From: Loripinus fragilis
Taxonomy: Eukaryota; Mollusca; Bivalvia; Lucinida; Lucinidae
Direction of reading: 5' to 3'
Assembly (NCBI GenBank): GCA_964019695.1
Contig: OZ026522.1
Coordinates: 74,927,601-74,991,600, forward strand
Length of the DNA: 64,000 nt
Position numbers and translations under genes: made by a program
Notes under the pieces: generated by a model
Databases searched by the model: none
What the model was told of the DNA's origin: nothing
The model's input: the letters and a program-made list of their open reading frames with translations, nothing else
In this document: one piece after another, positions 37,164 through 50,698 of the stretch
Position numbering within the stretch: position 1 is the stretch's first letter
Layout: each line of letters starts with the position of its first letter

Positions 37164-38485
37164 GACATTCAAAGAATTGGCCCCTTGCCCTTACTTTTTA
37201 GCTCACCGCAGCCATTGCCTCTTGGTGAGCTATTGTGATCATTGGATGTGCGTCGTGTGTAATCCGTCGTCAACAATTGCTTCAGAGGACATCTCATAAA
37301 CTACTGGCTAGATTTGACCAAACTTGGTAGGAATGACCCTCTTTAAAAATTGATAACATTGTTTGGGTCCATTGCATATCTAGGTCACAAAGGCTAAGAT
37401 GAAAACTTTAAAAATCTTCTTCACTGAACCCACAAGGCCTAGAGCCTTGATATTTGGTATGTAGCATCACCAAGTGGACCTCTACCATGTTTGTTCAAAT
37501 TATCCCCCCCTGGGGCCAAAAATGGCTCCGCCCCGGGGGTCATATGTTTTACATAGGCTTATATAGTGAAAAAATCTTCTTGTCTAAAACCTTAAGGCCT
37601 AGAGCCTTGATATTTGGTATGTAGCATCAACCTCACAAAGGCTAAAAATAGATTTGAAAATAAAACCTTTTAAAATCTTCTTGACTGAAACCACAAGGTC
37701 TAGAGCCTTGATATTTGGTATGTAGCATCACCTAGTGGAACTCTACCAAGTTTGTTCAAATTATGCCCCTGGGGCCAAAAATGGTCCCGCCCCAGGGGTC
37801 TCATGTTTAACTTAAGCTTATAAAGGGAAACACATGAAAAATTCTTGTCTGAAACCATAAGGCCCTTGATATTTGGTATGTAGCATCAGCTAGTGGATCT
37901 CCACCAAGTTTGTTCAAATTATGACCCTTGAGCCAATAATGGCCCGGCCCCAGGGGTCACATGTTTTACATTGGCTTAAAGAGGGAAAAAGTGAAAAAAT
38001 CTTTTTGTCTGAAACCATACGGCCTAGAGCCTGCTAGTAAAACTACCAAGTTTGTTCAAATTATGTCCCAGGGGCCAAAATTTTCCCCACCCCTGGGGGT
38101 CACGTTTTATAAGGCCTTTATAGGGAAAAACATGGAAAAATCTTGTCTGAAACCATAATGCATAGAGCCTTTATATTTGGTATGTAGCATAACCCAGTGG
38201 ACCTCTACCAAGTTTGTTCAAATCATGCCCCTGTTGCCAAAATTGTTCCCATCCCAGGTGTCACCAGGGACATGGCTAGCTTTCAACAGATACCTACATG
38301 TAAGCTTTAAACAAAAACTCAGGTGAGCGATTTAGGGCCTCTTGTTTGTTAAAAGTATTTGTCTTGTATATATGAATATGTTGCAAGCTTTGATGAAATA
38401 TTCCAGCAATGACTCAGAAACAAAATGTTTGGGACGTGCGGATGGATGGACAAAACAGTATACCCTCCACAAACCGGGAAAGAAA
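37164..38485 (-). mobile_element. Split fragment of Helentron-like family H1
   Basis: Left piece: AAAGAATTGGCCCCTTGCCC then TTACTTTTT. Right piece: AAAGTATTTGTCTTGTATAT through GATGGATGGACAAAACAG and ACCCTCCACAAACC. Both match 60238-60430. The internal 190-bp repeats are absent. Confidence 0.75.
37198..38347 (+). mobile_element. Helentron-like element, family H4, inserted cleanly into a family H1 fragment
   Basis: The left end is AGCTCACCGCAGCC, followed by TGTGCGTCGTGTGTAATCCG; the right end is CTCAGGTGAGCGATTTAGGG followed by CCTCTTG. The interior is repeated units of about 150-170 bp (TTGATATTTGGTATGTAGCA, ACCAAGTTTGTTCAAATTA). The flanking DNA (37164-37197 and 38348-38485) is one H1 fragment, continuous with the H1 copy near 60238-60300 if this element is removed. 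Confidence 0.85.
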
Positions 38486-39909
38486 CAAAATCAATATAAG
38501 AAATGAGCATGCTTTTATTAAAACATAGTGTCTTACTTGATCAGTAATAATGGTAACAGTTTGCATGTCATTCTTCTAAAGAAAACAATCTGATTCTCAC
38601 ATCTTAAAATTGAGCTGCGACATGAGATTTCCAACAATAAGGCATTTTGACAAGTGTAGACTAAGACGAGACAGTGCAGCCTCCTTTTAAGCTTAGAAAC
38701 TCAAAATGATGCTTGGTCATTAGCTTAATATTCATAGAATATTCAAGCAACTAGCAAAGGCTCTGAACAGACTGCGCGTACACACAGACTGGTCTGAGCC
38801 TTTGCTGGTAGCATATACCACATTGTTTAAATCTCATGTCGCGGCTCAAATGATATCAACAATCATGTAACAAAACAAATAACTATCATTCAACAGCTAG
38901 TAACAACGGGGGCACTGTGTAAACCTGGAGCAGATTGGATTGGAGAAGAATTCGACGTTTTTATCTACTGCTTAAGTATGGATGAGATTGAGAGAAAACC
39001 TGATTTTGTTGCATGTGAACAACAAGGGCGCAGACCAGCCAGTGCATTCGCATAGTCTGATCAGCGCCTTTATTATTTGGTTTCGGGAAAATAGAATGGC
39101 TAAACTAGCTACATGCAAAGTTCTAATATCCTAGCTAGTCTCTGTAGCTGAGCCGGCAGGATGGATTCTTGCCTAGTCACAAACCCCAAAGACAGGTTTT
39201 CTCCTGATGAAATTGGGAAATTTTCGGGAGGGTTTTATTTTCACGAAACTTCGCATCCCACCGAAATAAAACCCTCCCAAAATGGGGAAATAACTCTGCA
39301 GTTTACTAATGTAGGTAAATCATGCACCAGTTGAGAATTTTTAACCTCAGCGAATATTTCTGAATTTACAGTATTTAATGACTTGTGAAAAGCCAATATA
39401 GTCGAACCTTAAAGTAAGCAGTTGAGGGATAATTGCTAAAGACAGGTGCTTGCTTAATAGAGGTTTGACTGGTACAGTAAAACCTGTCTTAAGCAGCCAC
39501 TCAAAAGACCAAAAATTGGTTTTCAAGACCAATTATTGCTAAATGCAGGTCAAAAGTATTGCAGAATGCTCCAAGGGGGAGCATCAATACTTTTGACAGG
39601 TTTTACTGTACTCATTGATACCACCACATAAGTGAGAATGTGAAACATACTAAGTTTTAAGCTTAGTATCCTTTTAATGGGACGATCACAGATAGTTAAG
39701 ACCCATATCAGTCGTTGCTAAATGTGACATCTGAACAGGGTCTTGGCTAAAATGGACTCATCCAAATGATAAGAATGTCTAGTGAATAGAAAGCTTTTTA
39801 CAGGTTACTTTCTGTCCAAGGTATAAAGCTGGACAAGTTCAAACTTTACAGGTAGAGCTCCAAGTGACCTTGAAAATTGGGTCAACAAGCTATCAGGATC
39901 TGTACCAAA
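38486..39909. other. Intergenic DNA with MITE copies
   Basis: MITE-A in reverse (38611-38848), MITE-B (38988-39205), a short GGGAGGGTTTTATTTC inverted pair (39225-39280) and MITE-I (39470-39612). A stretch at 38897-38990 reads as open coding-like sequence after an AG, but I could not link it to a gene (see rejected). Confidence 0.6.
38611..38848 (-). mobile_element. MITE family A copy, reversed
   Basis: The ends are TGAGCTGCGACATGAGATTT and AATCTCATGTCGCGGCTCA, a good inverted pair. It is the only family A copy in the window not beside a recognised exon. Confidence 0.8.
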
Positions 39910-40634
39910 AACAACTAGAGTGTGCAGTCGATGGGGCGCCATCGCAAATCCCCACGCTAAAGTTTTTGACTCCCCCCAGCACCCCGAAGTCCCACCCCGA
40001 GGCATGACCTTGGCAACAGAATGAAAATTCTGTTCAGTATGTTTTCTTTCTTTTGTTTGTGAGAACACACACAAAGTTTGGTATAAAAATCTTTGAAATT
40101 GACATGTTAATTATATTTGACCTTTTGACCTCGCCCCAAGGTCACCAGTTTGACCCTAGGATGAAAATTTTACTTGCATTCTCTTCTGCTCGTCATCCCC
40201 GTCGATTTTATATACCACATGACCATGTTTGAAAAATTTTTTTTGACCCCCTGGGCACCCCCTGCGCCCCAAAGTCCCACCCCTGGGGCATGACCCAGGG
40301 GACAGAATGAAAATCCCGTCTGATATGTTGAGTATCTTTCATTTGTGAGAACACACACAAAGTTTGGTAAAAAAATCTTTGAAATTGACTTTGTAATTGA
40401 AATTAAATGATATTTGACCTTTTGACCCCTCCTGAGGGCCCCAGGGGGCGGGGCCAAAAAAAAGTTTGACGTTGCACGCCCCAATCATGTCAGTAACTCA
40501 CACACCAAATTTGGTTGAATTTCGTCCAATGGTTTAGGAGGAGATAGCATAACGGACAGACGGACGGACAGACGGACGGACGGACGGAGGATTACAATAT
40601 CCCCTTCGCTTTTTTAAAAAAGCGTGGGGATAAT
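39910..40634. mobile_element. Helentron-like element, family H2
   Basis: One end carries AATCCCCACGCTAA (39947). The other carries GGACGGACAGACGGACGG followed by the palindrome CGCTTTTTTAAAAAAGCG and TGGGGATAAT (40598-40634). TATCCCCACGCT is thus repeated inverted, with a hairpin at one end only. Two diverged copies of a roughly 286-bp unit lie between (ACACACACAAAGTTTGG near 40064 and 40350). Non-coding. Confidence 0.7.
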
Positions 40635-42396
40635 AATCCCTTCCTTTCCATTCCATGTTGTTTTAACAAGAGTATGGGGATATTTCACTACTGTAGCTAA
40701 TATAACAATCACATCATCTTTCACTAACAAGAACTATTTGGGCCTCAACACGAGAAAACCTGTCGTTGGGGGTTTGCGAACAACAAAGATGCAGACCAGC
40801 CTGCACATCCGCACAGTCTGATCAGCGCCTTTGTTATTCCCTTATTGGGAAGTATCATATCTAAACTGGCTACAAGAGAATTTTCAGTTTTTTAGCTAGT
40901 CTCTGCAGCTGCAGACTGGTTTGAGTCCCACTTTGTTGGAAACCCCAACAACAGGCTTTGTCGCGTCATGCCAGCTCATGAGATTTTGGTACTCATCACA
41001 TAGGCAAGCAACTGAGGCTCAGGCAAACATGCTTCTTCCCTGCTCGTATACACAAAATATGGACAGTGAAGGAAGCTCAAGACCAAACTTTAGACCTGCA
41101 AAATTTTCAAGAGCCTAGCTTGTCTCAGGAGCTGAGCAGGCAGGTTTAAACCTACCTGTTGGTAGAGCACAAAGACAGGTTTTCTTGCTACATAGCTCAT
41201 ATGCTCACTTTTATCTGAGCCTTACTATAGGAGTGAGTCCTTTGAGGAACATTGAGCAATGTCCAAAGTACAGTGCAGGCCCTTTATAACACACCTTTTT
41301 ATAACACAGATGTGGATATAGCATGGACATGTTGTGGCTACCAAATACTTGTACCATTGAATTTTACAAGGGAATTATTGGAAAATATACTTTTCCTATA
41401 ATTCCTTTATAAAATCATTCCTTTATAACACAATTCACTTATAACAAGGTCCATTCCTATGGACCTCAAACAAAGCCTTATAAAGGGACTGCACAATATT
41501 GCCGATGCTGTGATGTGTGATACCTTGAGCAAACGAAAAAAAAGCAGACCAACAGCAAATTGCTCCTGAAGGTAATAATCTAAAAGGAGTTACTGCTGTT
41601 TTTGTACTTGCACTATAAAAGAGCCAGCGCACAAGATTTTGGTACTTATAGTATATGCTCAGAAGCCAATTCTAACGTATCCAGCAACGCTACAGGTTCT
41701 AAGGTTTAGCCCGAATCTTTATCTACCTCCGTACTTTGTGTATGCAAGGAGGGAAGGCTCTGGCAAGACTGTGAGTTTGCGCAGGCTTGTTGCAGCCTTT
41801 GCTGTTCGCCGATGAAATACATACTCAAATCTTGTGTGCCAGCCCAAATAACTACACAAAAGAAACAATTCCAAAGAGATTTGAAGGGATATTCTATGAC
41901 TATACTATTAGATACAATAAAACCTCTCAAAAAGACCAGAAATTGGGTTTCAAGACCAATTATCACTTAATGCAGGTCAAAAGTATTGCAGAATGCTCCT
42001 TTCAACCTTCATTAAGCTAACATTTGTCATTAATATCTTTGTTTTGTGTATTTTTGAGTGGCCGCCTAAGACAGGTTTTACTGTATTACAATATGGCATA
42101 TTGCCCAACCAACAACAATCCAGCCATTCCAGTGTTCTGTATAAAAATAAAAATATCACAGACATTAACAAATACTGGAATACTTGTCAGTATTATTCAG
42201 GGGACGATATACAAGATAAAATCACATGAGCCAGCACACAAGATTCTGGTACCCATCACATGCACAAATGCCACATTTAACCCTTTTCAGACCGCTGGAA
42301 TTTACCATAAAGCTACATACAATACAGTCAAGATGGTCCATTGTATACATTGAGGGGTCAATGGTTATATTTCCCCAAATTATTGTATTTCTCTAA

Positions 42397-42577
42397 TTTT
42401 GTTTGTTTGTTTGTTTGATTTGATTCTTTACTTCCCATCAACATCTTTCAGTAATGTAGGGACGGGTCTTCCTGGGTTGAACTAGTACTAAGCTAGGATA
42501 TATGTCTTGCTCAAGGACACAACGCAGTGAGGTGAGGCTCGAACCAGCGGCCCTTCAGTCTCGAGTCACTGCGCTCC
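42397..42577 (-). mobile_element. SINE-1, internally deleted
   Basis: Minus-strand copy from the (GTTT)n tail at 42400 to TCGAGTCACTGCGCTCCC; the stretch between B box and A box is shortened. TATTTCTCTAA occurs on both sides (about 42387 and 42582), a likely target duplication. Confidence 0.85.
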
Positions 42578-44021
42578 CTTATATTTCTCTAAAGACCTAT
42601 TTTACATTAGCAAAAAGTGTAGACCCTGGCATTTCATCTGGGTTTTTACTGTTTGCCAAAGAAGCTGTTAAGGGGTTCTGGTCAAAAAGTGTTAAAGGCC
42701 TATGCTGATGGGCTAGAGATCTCATTTTTGGTCAGTCTATATCTACACCCATACTTAAGAGTTGTGAGCAGCCAATGTTCTATTGAGTCTGCAAATACGC
42801 TCTCCCCTGAGCCTTCGTTGCTCGACAATGCAACAAGAATAAAACTATTATTTGCCAGCTCATGTGTGCCTTGTTGTATGAAAACCTGTACTTGTGGTAT
42901 GGAACCAAGTAAGACTCTGACCAGCTTGTTAAGCTACAGAACCATGCAAGACTTTTGAAAATTGGAAGCATATATTGCTATTAATCGGTAACTCAAAAGA
43001 AGACTCAAGAATGATAATTGCTTAATGCAGGTCGAAAGTATTGCCGAATGCTCCGGAGCATTCAGCAATACTTTTGACCTGCACTAAGCTACCACCTCTC
43101 TTTAAAACTTGTTTTGTCTATTTTTGAGTGGCCGCTTAAGAAAGGTTTTACTGCATATTATTTATTAAACAAAGGATCTGATTTGACCTCCTATCTTCAT
43201 CAGAGGCAGTTCTGCACCTTGATTGTTCGCATGCAACAAAAGCAGGTTTTCTAACGACGTGGCTGTTATTATATATGGGCCAGCATATGTGATTTTGGTA
43301 CTTATCGCATATGCTAGAAGCAAAAACTAAGCAAACCTGCACAGTCTTGTCACAGCCTTTGCTGCTTGCACACATTGTATAGAAATGTAGATGAAGTCTC
43401 AGACAAATATTTATGTCATTTAGCCCCACAAATGCCCTTATTAGCCTAAACAGATAATGTCTGCAGCCCTCTTTTCAAGTTCAGACTCATCAGAGGACAA
43501 ATTTATTAGAAAACTTATTTTTAGGCATAGTAAGACTAGTACATATGTTGGCCACTTTTGCTAATAGAACACTTGACATTCTCTGAATCAAGCAGCAAAA
43601 TTAATCAGTTTTAGCCCAATGGACTTTTCCATGAAGTTTGATACAATATATCAGATTGGTTCACTATATATACTGAGGGGTCAGTCTCCACAGATTATTT
43701 TGCATTAACAAACAGTGCAGACCAAGATGAAATGCTGCTTTTGTTTGTTGGTTTCATTCATTCTTTATGTCCAAGTCATCAATTTTTCAGGCATATCGGG
43801 ATAGGTTTTCCTTGTTTGAAACCAGTACTAAGCAATGGATAAACTGTCTTGCTCAAGGACACAACACAGTGACTCCGCCAGCTATGAGGAATAAAATGCT
43901 GCATGATACAAGATTTCATCTAGGGTCTGCACTGTTTGCAAAAGTACACAATTACAGGTTTTCAATATAAATAGTTGAAGCTGTTCTCGCACCATTATGT
44001 ACAAGAATTCACTTGTAATAA

Positions 44022-44240
44022 CTTTTACCCTTTCCTTCATGAATATTCATGCTAGGTTCCACTCACTATAAATAATTTTTTAAGTAAATGTTCATATTGG
44101 TACATAGAACAAAGAAATTATTTGTCAGGTCCAATAGTATAGGATCAGATTTCAATAAGCAAACAGAGTAAACCATAATCAGGCAGCTCTTAAAAGAGCT
44201 GCCTCATCTGGGTCTGCTCTGTTTGCAAACGTATTAAAAG
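44022..44240 (-). mobile_element. MITE family H copy
   Basis: It begins CCTTTCCTTCATGAATATTC and contains GGTACATAGAACAAAG and the hairpin CAGGCAGCTCTTAAAAGAG. A plus-oriented copy is at 52385-52615. Confidence 0.75.
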
Positions 44241-46654
44241 GTGTTAACGCTATGTGAACGAAAGCAATGGCAGACAGGTCTGAGTTCTGTACAGTTCACA
44301 TATGCTTGAATACAGGTTGTTTCATATAACCAATTGTATACCAGTGACTTTGGTAAACAGTGAAGACCCAGATGAAATGCCGCATAATGCAGCATTTTAT
44401 CAGGGTCTAGACCGTTTGCTGAGACAAAAATGATCTTCAGAGAAATAATACAATTTTATTATGTGACCCCTAAATATATAAAATGGACCATTCCAAGTTA
44501 ATTTGATCAAACCACAAGGAAGAATCTATGAGTACATAAAAGTTTAACAATACTTAACATACTGATTACTTTCGAGCACAACTACTTTTAATACATTTAA
44601 TACTGTAACTTTAATAAAATCAGTTTTCAACTTCAGCAGTTGCCAATAAACAGTCAAATCTGAATAACGCACAGTACATGCTTTCATAGTTTAAGTTAAT
44701 TTGGTATACATTTGATTGAGATCAGGACTTATCGAGGAATTATTTCCAATCAAGAGATGTGTTGTTGATACTTAACCCTTGTCCAGCTGAACCTGGAGTT
44801 ATCCTTTAGATCCAGAATCAGGATCCACAATGATAGAAAATATATGCTTTCAACTGGAATTCTGCATTCTGCATGTTAACAGGATAAAAATGAGAGAGTG
44901 TAGCACATAAATCATTCAGCATGACAAGGGTTGAAAGAACCATCCAATGGCAGTTCCAGGGGGGGGAGGGGGGGGGGGCTGTTGAAGTCCCTCCCCCACC
45001 CCGTTTTTAAATATCCTATGAAAATGAAATAATTTGGTCTCATTGAGACCAAATTATTTCATTTTCATGGGATATTTAATAAAAATTAGAAATAGTCAGC
45101 AGAGCGAACCCCACCATCTTTATATATATGAATCCCCCCTTTCCGAAAATCCTGGATCTGCCCCTGCCATTTTATCAAGATTTTAAGTGTTCCCAACATA
45201 TGTTTCAACAGGAAATGAGAAATATGCATTCCTTTTTACCGAAACTACTTTTATAAGTCAAAATGAAACCTCTTGTCTGCTGTTCATATATGGGACTGAA
45301 TGCGAATAAAACTGTCTTTGGGGTTGGCGAACATCAAAGACGTAGACCAGCCTGCGCATCTGTGCAGTCTGATCAGGGCCTTTGTTATTCCCTTATTGAA
45401 AAGTATATATCATATATAGACTTGTTTACAGCGAAATTTCAATTTTCTAGCTAGTCTCTGTAGTCGAGCAAACTGCTTTGAATATCATTTTGTCTGAAAC
45501 CCTGAAGACAGGTTTTGTCGCATCAAGGCCCATATGTTGTAAATCGTACATTTTACACATACAGCTCATGAAGCAGTCAAATGAACATGTAACAATTTAA
45601 GGATAACTAAGGTAAGATATTTGAATATCTAGGGTAATCATGCTAATAATCCACATAGGAAGGGTATTCATTAGAATCGCTTCAATGAGGCACTTCCAAT
45701 TAGCACTGATGTTTCCATGGTGATATAAAAATATGGGCCAGTACATGAGACTTTGGTACTGATTTCACAAAAATCTACTTTTAATGCTGATGCTGACCTC
45801 TCAAGATAGGCTAGGGGTCGAACTTTTCGTCTAAGTCTGCCTCTACAGGCCATTAGTTAAGAGTGCATATCAAAAAATTAATTTTCTTATTTCTCAACCA
45901 AAACATATGTTGTGGGTACTCAAAAGAACCATCTCCATGAGACGGTTCTTTTGAGCACCCAAAACATATGTTCAAACTGATGGATTAGAAAATATTTACA
46001 ATTTTACGTTTAAAAATTTTGTCTAACTAAACCTATGCTCTACTTCCATATTTTATGCATGTGAGAAGCTGATGCTCTGGCAAGACTGCACATATGCGCA
46101 GGCTCATCTGAGCATTCACTGCTCGCGAATATAACAAGTAACAAAATCTCCTGAGCGAGCCCATATATTCATTTTGGTTTGATAAAATAAAAGAATCCTA
46201 TCTTAAAGCTTTGGACTCTTCCTTTGGTCAGATCCATTATTCTGGAAGAAGACCAAACTGTAATTAACATAAACTAGTGCCAGATATAACTAATAGCACA
46301 TTATAACATAAACAATCTGTTAAACTGTCTTTAAGGGCTACAAAGTATATGAATAGATCTATGAAAAACACATATGAAAGACATGCTACTTCATTTCCAG
46401 AGAAAGGAACAACGGTAAATATTGCTAAGTAAAGCAATTTTCTCATCCTATAAAAATCACACACCAGGTAGAAATGCAGGGATTTTCATAACCTCATTTA
46501 ATTCAACCCTATTTCACTTTCAATGCCCAAAATGTAATAAAATTTTGACCTTTCCATTAGCAAATGGTTCAAAATAGGGGCATTTTTAATTTAAAAAATA
46601 TCGCTGTTCAAAAGGATATCTAATTTTAAAGCTATAGTCAATAACATGGAATGA

Positions 46655-46842
46655 TCAACTGTATAGGGTAAAGTTAGGTAACTTCGGACATCAGGTAAAT
46701 TCGGACATACATTTTCAAACAGTGGAAATCCAGATGATTTTCACTGTTTCCTTAGTTGATTTATTTTTTATTCCAATAATTAAAATATGAAACAAACAAG
46801 ACCGCTGTCTGTCCAAATTTACCCAACTTTACCCTATCGATT
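46655..46842. mobile_element. Foldback MITE
   Basis: Left arm TATAGGGTAAAGTTAGGTAA; right arm ACCCAACTTTACCCTAT. Both arms also carry the TTCGGACA / TGTCCAAAT block. Confidence 0.75.
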
Positions 46843-47379
46843 TTTCACGAGACCTTAATTTTCACTTAAATTTGATTGGATACTCTTCAACTACTAAGTT
46901 TCTCTTTAAATGCTGAATTTCTAAAATGGTATCTTCCAGTTGATTACATGGACTAAACCATCCTAGTAATGAACAAATAAGTTGGAGACGATAGCAAATA
47001 AATAGTCCCAGACCAGACTGTTCCTTTAGGATCTGGGACTTTTTTGTTTGCACATATTTTTCCTTTCTGAGTAATTTAGCTCTGGTACCACAAGAGTAAG
47101 ATTACATGTACATAGGGAACTGGAATATGCAAACTTGATTGTATCAATGCATCATAAGCAAATGTGTGCTGGGAGCCAGGCCTGATCATCCTGCAAAGTT
47201 CTGCTACCATCTATAAACAGTGCCTGCAAACTGCACTCAACTCCATCTAAATCATTTAAGGATTCATACAAAATGTGAAATTTCATTACCTAAAAAATTA
47301 AATGAAACTACCTTCCAGCCAGCATACAGTCTCTGACCACAATCACAGCTAAACTTAAATGTTTTAGGCATCAACTTAG

Positions 47380-50015
47380 AAACTAGACACTTAGTCTGCT
47401 CAGCTTTTGAACGAGCCACTTAGTCTGCTCATAGCTTTTAAACCAACAACTTAGTCTGCTCAGCTTTTGAACGAACCACTTAGTCTGCTCAGCTTTTGAA
47501 CGAACCACTTAGTCTGCTCAGCTTTTGAATGAGCCACTTAGTCTGCTCAGCTTTTGAACGAACCACTTAGTCTGCTCAGCTTTTGAACGAACCACTTAGT
47601 CTGCTCAGCTTTTGAATGAGCCACTTAGTCTGCTCAGCTTTTGAATGAGCCACTTAGTCTGCTCAGCTTTTGAACGAACCACTTAGTCTGCTCAGCTTTT
47701 GAACGAACCACTTAGTCTGCTCAGCTTTTGAATGAGCCACTTAGTCTGCTCAGCTTTTGAACGAACCACTTAGTCTGCTCAGCTTTTGAACGAACCACTT
47801 AGTCTGCTCAGCTTTTGAACGAACCACTTAGTCTGCTCAGCTTTTGAATGAACCACTTAGTCTGCTCATAGCTTTTGAATGAGCCACTTAGTCTGCTCAT
47901 AGCTTTTGAATGAACCACTTAGTCTGCTCATAGCTTTTGAATGAGCCACTTAGTCTGCTCAGCTTTTAAACCAACAACTTAGTCTGCTCAGCTTTTGAAT
48001 GAGCCACTTAGTCTGCTCAGCTTTTGAATGAGCCACTTAGTCTGCTCAGCTTTTGAACGAACCACTTAGTCTGCTCAGCTTTTGAACGAGCCACTAAGTC
48101 TGCTCAGCTTTTGAATGAGCCACTTAGTCTGCTCAGCTTTTGAATGAGCCACTTAGTCTGCTCATAGCTTTTGAACGAACCACTTAGTCTGCTCAGCTTT
48201 TGAATGAACCACTTAGTCTGCTCAGCTTTTGAATGAGCCACTTAGTCTGCTCAGCTTTTGAATGAACCACTTAGTCTGCTCAGCTTTTGAATGAGCCACT
48301 TAGTCTGCTCAGCTTTTGAATGAACCACTTAGTCTGCTCATAGCTTTGAATGAGCCACTTAGTCTGCTCAGCTTTTGAATGAGCCACTTAGTCTGCTCAT
48401 AGCTTTTGAACGAACCACTTAGTCTGCTCAGCTTTTGAATGAGCCACTTAGTCTGCTCAGCTTTTGAATGAGCCACTTAGTCTGCTCAGCTTTTGAATGA
48501 GCCACTTAGTCTGCTCAGCTTTTGAATGAACCACTTAGTCTGCTCAGCTTTTGAACGAGCCACTAAGTCTGCTCAGCTTTTGAATGAGCCACTTAGTCTG
48601 CTCAGCTTTTGAATGAGCCACTTAGTCTGCTCATAGCTTTTGAACGAACCACTTAGTCTGCTCAGCTTTTGAATGAGCCACTAAGTCTGCTCAGCTTTTG
48701 AATGAGCCACTTAGTCTGCTCAGCTTTTGAATGAACCACTTAGTCTGCTCAGCTTTTGAATGAACCACTTAGTCTGCTCAGCTTTTGAACGAGCCACTAA
48801 GTCTGCTCAGCTTTTGAATGAGCCACTTAGTCTGCTCAGCTTTTGAATGAGCCACTTAGTCTGCTCATAGCTTTTGAACGAACCACTTAGTCTGCTCAGC
48901 TTTTGAATGAGCCACTAAGTCTGCTCAGCTTTTGAACGAACCACTTAGTCTGCTCAGCTTTTGAATGAGCCACTTAGTCTGCTCAGCTTTTGAATGAACC
49001 ACTTAGTCTGCTCAGCTTTTGAACGAGCCACTAAGTCTGCTCAGCTTTTGAATGAGCCACTTAGTCTGCTCAGCTTTTGAATGAACCACTTAGTCTGCTC
49101 AGCTTTTGAACGAGCCACTAAGTCTGCTCAGCTTTTGAATGAGCCACTTAGTCTGCTCAGCTTTTGAATGAGCCACTTAGTCTGCTCATAGCTTTTGAAC
49201 GAACCACTTAGTCTGCTCAGCTTTTGAATGAGCCACTAAGTCTGCTCAGCTTTTGAATGAGCCACTTAGTCTGCTCAGCTTTTGAATGAACCACTTAGTC
49301 TGCTCATAGCTTTTGAACGATCCACTAAGTCTGCTCAGCTTTTGAATGAGCCACTAAGTCTGCTCAGCTTTTGAATGAGCCACTAAGTCTGCTCATAGCT
49401 TTGAATGAACCACTTAGTCTGCTCAGCTTTTGAATGAGCCACTAAGTCTGCTCATAGCTTTTGAACAAACCACTTAGTCTGCTCAGCTTTTGAATGAGCC
49501 ATTTAGTCTGTTCATACTTTTGAACTAGCCACATAGTCTGCTCATAGCTTTAAATGGGCCACTAAGTCTGCTCATAGCTTTTGAACAAGTCACTAAGTCT
49601 GCTTATAGCTTTTAAATGAGCCACTTAGTCTGCTCATAGCTTTTAAATGAGCCACTTAGTTTGCTCATAGCTTTTGAACAAGCCACTTAGTCTGCTCATA
49701 GCTTTTAAATGAGCCACTTAGTCTGCTCATAGCTTTTAAATAAGCCACTTAGTTTGCTCATAGCTTTTGAACGAAAGACTAGGTCTGCTCAGGTTTTAAA
49801 TGAGGGACTTAGTTTGCTCTTAGCTTTTGAACTAGCCACTTAGTTTGCTCATAGTTTATCAACTAGCCACTAAGTCTGCTCCGGTTTTGAATGAGCCGCT
49901 TAGTCTGCTCATAGCTTTTGAATGAGCCACTTTAAGTCTTAGTTTGCGAATAGCTTTGAATAAGCCACTTAGTTTACTCATAGCTTTTGAAAGAGCCACT
50001 TAGTCTACTCATAAT
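47380..50015 (+). repeat. 2.6-kb minisatellite of 29/32-bp units, about 88 copies
   Basis: The unit is CACTTAGTCTGCTCAGC followed by TTTTGAATGAGC (29 bp); a 32-bp form has CTCATAGCTTTT. The central part is nearly homogeneous; the last 500 bp are diverged (TTTGCTCATAG, missing bases). Variant patterns recur at about 235 bp (seven 29-mers plus one 32-mer), e.g. the GAACGAGCCACTAAGTC unit near 48549, 48787 and 49021. No open frame on either strand runs through it. Confidence 0.95.
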
Positions 50016-50692
50016 ATTGCTATTACCGCATGGCTTTAGCTTTCTATGACTTTTTTAAAATGGTATTTCTAATGATATCAATACAATTTCAACAAAATTC
50101 TTCATGGGACACTCTGCATTCATTGATTGGCAATTCTTTTCCTTTAAATATAAATAACTGTGAAATAAATAATAATTTGCATCAACATTCACAATAGGGT
50201 TTCACTGACTTTCAGATATGTATATAATTCTCGGGCATTTTTCCATTTAACCCTTTCACATTCAGAAACATGGCTGCTCATATTGACTGCTTAAATAATT
50301 TTGTTTACACAACAAGTTGCAAATAGTTTGGACCCAGATTAGACTCAGTAGGGAGCAGTCTTATCTGGTGGTACACCTTTTGCAATTTTGGCTCTTTAAG
50401 TATTTGTATAAAAGCAGATTGCTTGCAGCTTTTCTGGGTGAAAGGGTTCAAATAAATAAATAAGAAATAAATAAGGTAGCCCAGCCAGATAGATGTCTTG
50501 CCCAAATAAGAAACTCCACTGTTATCTAGCCAGTGAATATTGAATCCTTGTGGACAGATGATAAATGGACCCAATAGGGATTTTCCTACATCATTCATGG
50601 CAGGATTCAGCTGTCAAAAAGGGTTGTCCCTTTTCCTGCCATTCATCACAAATGTTGTCTGCTCTCTCGTCTGCTTATATTATTTGGAAGCC

Positions 50693-50698
50693 TTTATT
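50693..50698 (-). promoter_or_regulatory. Candidate polyadenylation signal of the exchanger gene
   Basis: AATAAA on the minus strand, 360 nt downstream of the stop codon. Chosen only by motif and distance. Confidence 0.25.

Larger units (their letters stand above)
40635..47370. other. Intergenic DNA, mosaic of MITE fragments
   Basis: MITE-B (40740-40979, 45291-45530), inverted TTATAACAC-type repeats (41275-41500), MITE-I (41918-42088, 42975-43153), reversed SINE-1 (42397-42577; a worn one about 43752-43890), MITE-H (44022-44240), MITE-E (44944-45170), MITE-D (45875-46030) and a foldback at 46655-46842 (TAGGGTAAAGTTAGG mirrored by CCAACTTTACCCTA). No open frame here has a domain I recognise. 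Confidence 0.65.

Noticed and set aside
38897..38990. Possible exon after CAACAG, reading ALCKPGADWIGEEFDVFIYC
   Set aside because: The acceptor lacks a clear pyrimidine tract, there is no convincing donor, the frame runs into MITE-B, and I could not connect it to either gene or to a family. RNA data would settle it.
47380..50015. CRISPR-like array of about 29-bp repeats
   Set aside because: There are no spacers; units adjoin directly, making it a minisatellite.
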